Assembly (NCBI GenBank): GCA_003563865.1
Contig: PWTP01000161.1
Coordinates: 1 to 7,054, forward strand
Direction of reading: 5' to 3'
DNA length: 7,054 nucleotides
Origin: Dehalococcoidia bacterium
GTDB taxonomy: Bacteria; Chloroflexota; Dehalococcoidia; Dehalococcoidales; CSSed11-197
The position numbers were made by a program, and so were the translations under genes. This document shows, piece after piece, positions 5,277-7,054 of the stretch (positions within the stretch are counted from its first letter, which is position 1; every line of letters begins with the position of its first letter). Under the pieces are notes generated by a model. That model was not told the origin of the DNA. It saw only the letters and a program-made list of their open reading frames with translations, and searched no databases.

Positions 5277-7054
5277 TTAACCTCCGGCCTTGTTATCAAG
5301 TGCTTCAGCTACGATTTCAGCCAGGTCCATGACATTTACGCTGCACTCGGCATTCTTGCTTTTTAACCCGTCTTCAAACATGGTCATACAGTATGGGCAG
5401 CAGACACAAATCGTGTCCGGCTCTTTTTCCAGGGCCTGTTCTACCCGGGCTACATTTATTTGTGAGCCGTCGCTTTCTTCCAGCCACATACAGCCGCCCC
5501 CGGCCCCGCAACAGAAAGACCTGTCGTGATGTTTTTCCATTTCCACAGGGCTTTTACCGGTAGCTGATAGAAGCGTTTGCCGTGGTTCACGGTAAATCTC
5601 GTTATGGCGGCCCAGGTAACAAGAATCATGAAAGACTATATTTCGTGAATTTGTGGGGGCATTCAGGCTGAGTTCCCCGGTCTTAATCAGGTCATCAACA
5701 AGCTCCGTATAGTGTAATACCTCAAGCTCAATGCCGTACCCGGGATAGTCATGCTTAAATGTGTGATAGCAGTGCGGGCAATGCGTAACAATTTTCTTAA
5801 CCCCTCTTTTCTCAAACAAATCTTTGTTCTTTTGAACTATTTTCATAAAAGAATATTCGTTGCCGAGCCGTCGCAGGCTGTCTCCACAGCATATTTCGTC
5901 CTTGCCCAATATGCCCCATGATACTCCGCTTGCATTCAGAATGGTGGCCAGGGCTATGGTGGTTTGTTTGTTGCGTGAGTCCAGTGCGCCGGCACAGCCT
6001 ACAAAAAACAGGTATTCGGTTTCACCGGCTCCGAAAGCTTTTGTTTCGACCCTGGTAGCCCACTTGGCCCGTTCGGCCGGAGCAATGCCCCACGGGTTTG
6101 CCTTCTGTTCCATATTTTCAAAGAAGCCCAATAGCTCAGCCGGAAACCTTGCCTGTAGCTGAACCAGATTTCGACGTAACCCCATAATCTCCTGCACGTG
6201 CTCAACATAGACGGGGCATACCTCCATGCAGGCGCCACAGGTAGTACATTCCCACACTGCTTCTTCAGGCACGCTGCTTTCGCCCTCGCCTATAAGAGGA
6301 GCAACGGGCTCTTTATTATTAAGGGCAAGCGGTGCGTTTTGCATCAGGTTTGCTTTAAGGCTTTTTATAACCAGGCGTGGGTTAAGCTTCTTGCCGGTAG
6401 CCGTTGCCGGGCATGCTTCATGGCAATAGCCGACATCAACACAGGAATAAAGGTCCAGCAGTTGTTTCCTCTTGAAATCGGTTATCACAGAAGTGCCGAA
6501 AGTAAGCGGGTTGTTCAGGTCGATGGGCTCCGGTGTGCCTTTTGGGACCTCCGGGCCCAACAGATCATTTATAGGGGCAGCTATCATATGCAGGTATCTG
6601 GTGTAGCCGATGATAGCCATTACAAGTAAAACAAAGCCCCAGTGCACCCAGAACCAGAAGCTGTGCCACACTCCGGCTGATTCAGGGCTGAACAAGACAC
6701 TCAATGCTGTGCTAACAGGGGGGGCAGCAATGCCCAAGCCGGCCGGAGGGTGGTTCTGGGCTATGGCCGTTGCAACCTTAAACAAATGACTCAAGGGGTG
6801 AACTAAAACAGTGATAAGTATAAACAGGGCTTCAGTGTTTTGCTGCCCTTCAAGCCTTTTCGGTTTTACTATAAGCCTACGCATTATTGCCCATGAAGCA
6901 CCAATAAATACGAATGGCGCTGCTATATCTATTACCCATGAATAATAAGCAAAAAAGGCACCGTGCTCCATTTGTTCGGATAGTCCGAAACCTGCACCGA
7001 TTACTATAAAGAGCAGATAATACAAAACAAATATAAAGAACGACCACACTATAA
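5277..7054 (-). CDS. Membrane-anchored FeS oxidoreductase with CCG domains, ETF:quinone oxidoreductase (EMO)-like; 5' end cut by window
   Basis: Predicted to move electrons between a soluble carrier (ETF or similar) and membrane quinone through heme b and FeS clusters. From the GTG at 7049, 590 residues are read, but the frame stays open to the edge, and related proteins as I recall them carry more N-terminal sequence, including another membrane segment, so the true start is probably outside. Membrane segments lie near 2-23, 32-57, 73-97 and 131-156; H84, H88, H129 and H136 are possible heme ligands. Then come two ferredoxin-type motifs: C203-x5-C209-x3-C213P, in which V206 replaces the second Cys, and a complete C268, C271, C274, C278P. 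Two CCG domains follow: C352, CCG at 387-389, CPHC (424-427); then C477, CCG at 513-515, CCPYC (550-554). Close relatives are HdrD-, GlpC- and EMO-type proteins. No ETF gene is visible, so the partner is inferred. Convergent with the serpin gene. Confidence 0.88.
   Translation of the reverse strand, partial: IVWSFFIFVLYYLLFIVIGAGFGLSEQMEHGAFFAYYSWVIDIAAPFVFIGASWAIMRRLIVKPKRLEGQQNTEALFILITVLVHPLSHLFKVATAIAQNHPPAGLGIAAPPVSTALSVLFSPESAGVWHSFWFWVHWGFVLLVMAIIGYTRYLHMIAAPINDLLGPEVPKGTPEPIDLNNPLTFGTSVITDFKRKQLLDLYSCVDVGYCHEACPATATGKKLNPRLVIKSLKANLMQNAPLALNNKEPVAPLIGEGESSVPEEAVWECTTCGACMEVCPVYVEHVQEIMGLRRNLVQLQARFPAELLGFFENMEQKANPWGIAPAERAKWATRVETKAFGAGETEYLFFVGCAGALDSRNKQTTIALATILNASGVSWGILGKDEICCGDSLRRLGNEYSFMKIVQKNKDLFEKRGVKKIVTHCPHCYHTFKHDYPGYGIELEVLHYTELVDDLIKTGELSLNAPTNSRNIVFHDSCYLGRHNEIYREPRQTLLSATGKSPVEMEKHHDRSFCCGAGGGCMWLEESDGSQINVARVEQALEKEPDTICVCCPYCMTMFEDGLKSKNAECSVNVMDLAEIVAEALDNKAGG

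Noticed and set aside
6198..6629. A 143-codon open frame on the + strand, and others at 5290-5529, 5860-6162 and 6226-6429
   Set aside because: All lie opposite the FeS oxidoreductase gene, whose Cys motifs are clear; they are shadows of its codon pattern.

Overview
The window looks like a chromosomal piece of an anaerobic bacterium, most likely Chloroflexota of the class Dehalococcoidia. That placement is an inference from gene content, not a computed result. It rests on an Obg GTPase of the OCT-domain type followed by nadD, an NrpR-type regulator of the kind best known from methanogenic archaea but also reported in Dehalococcoides, a bacterial serpin, and a membrane FeS oxidoreductase related to ETF:(methyl)menaquinone oxidoreductases. 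Nothing marks the window as phage, plasmid or transposon: no transposase, integrase, tRNA, rRNA or CRISPR array was seen.

Layout. Positions 1-167 are an AT-rich intergenic region with two TTGACA boxes on opposite strands. A ribosome binding site facing left ends at the window edge, so a divergent gene probably starts just outside. Next comes a tight operon on the + strand: obg (168-1430), nadD (1437-2042) and a small Cys-rich YkgJ/CxxCxxCC-family gene (2011-2478) that starts inside nadD with TTG behind a strong Shine-Dalgarno. After a 131-base gap holding a candidate promoter and dyad operator comes an NrpR-like repressor (2610-3617). A 253-base gap follows. Its left half is GC-rich with an 8-bp inverted repeat, and its right half is AT-rich with a consensus TATAAT inside a perfect 14-bp palindrome. 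It leads into a secreted lipoprotein serpin (3871-5145), which ends at a textbook Rho-independent terminator (5170-5207). The minus strand then carries the 3' part of a membrane-anchored FeS oxidoreductase (stop at 5277; 5' end beyond the right edge), convergent with the serpin.

How the genes work together. The first three are housekeeping: ribosome-associated GTPase, NAD synthesis, and a small metal or FeS protein of unknown job. The NrpR-like gene probably senses nitrogen status through 2-oxoglutarate, as in archaea, but no nitrogen-assimilation gene lies here to serve as an obvious target. The serpin is predicted to guard the outer face of the membrane against serine proteases. The last gene is predicted to pass electrons between a soluble partner (ETF or similar) and the quinone pool. 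Its first cysteine cluster has Val in place of the second Cys, which closely resembles the [3Fe-4S] motif of fumarate reductase FrdB. I see no single new multi-gene system. The most interesting points are that FeS motif, the NrpR gene with its own dyad, and the serpin with its promoter palindrome.
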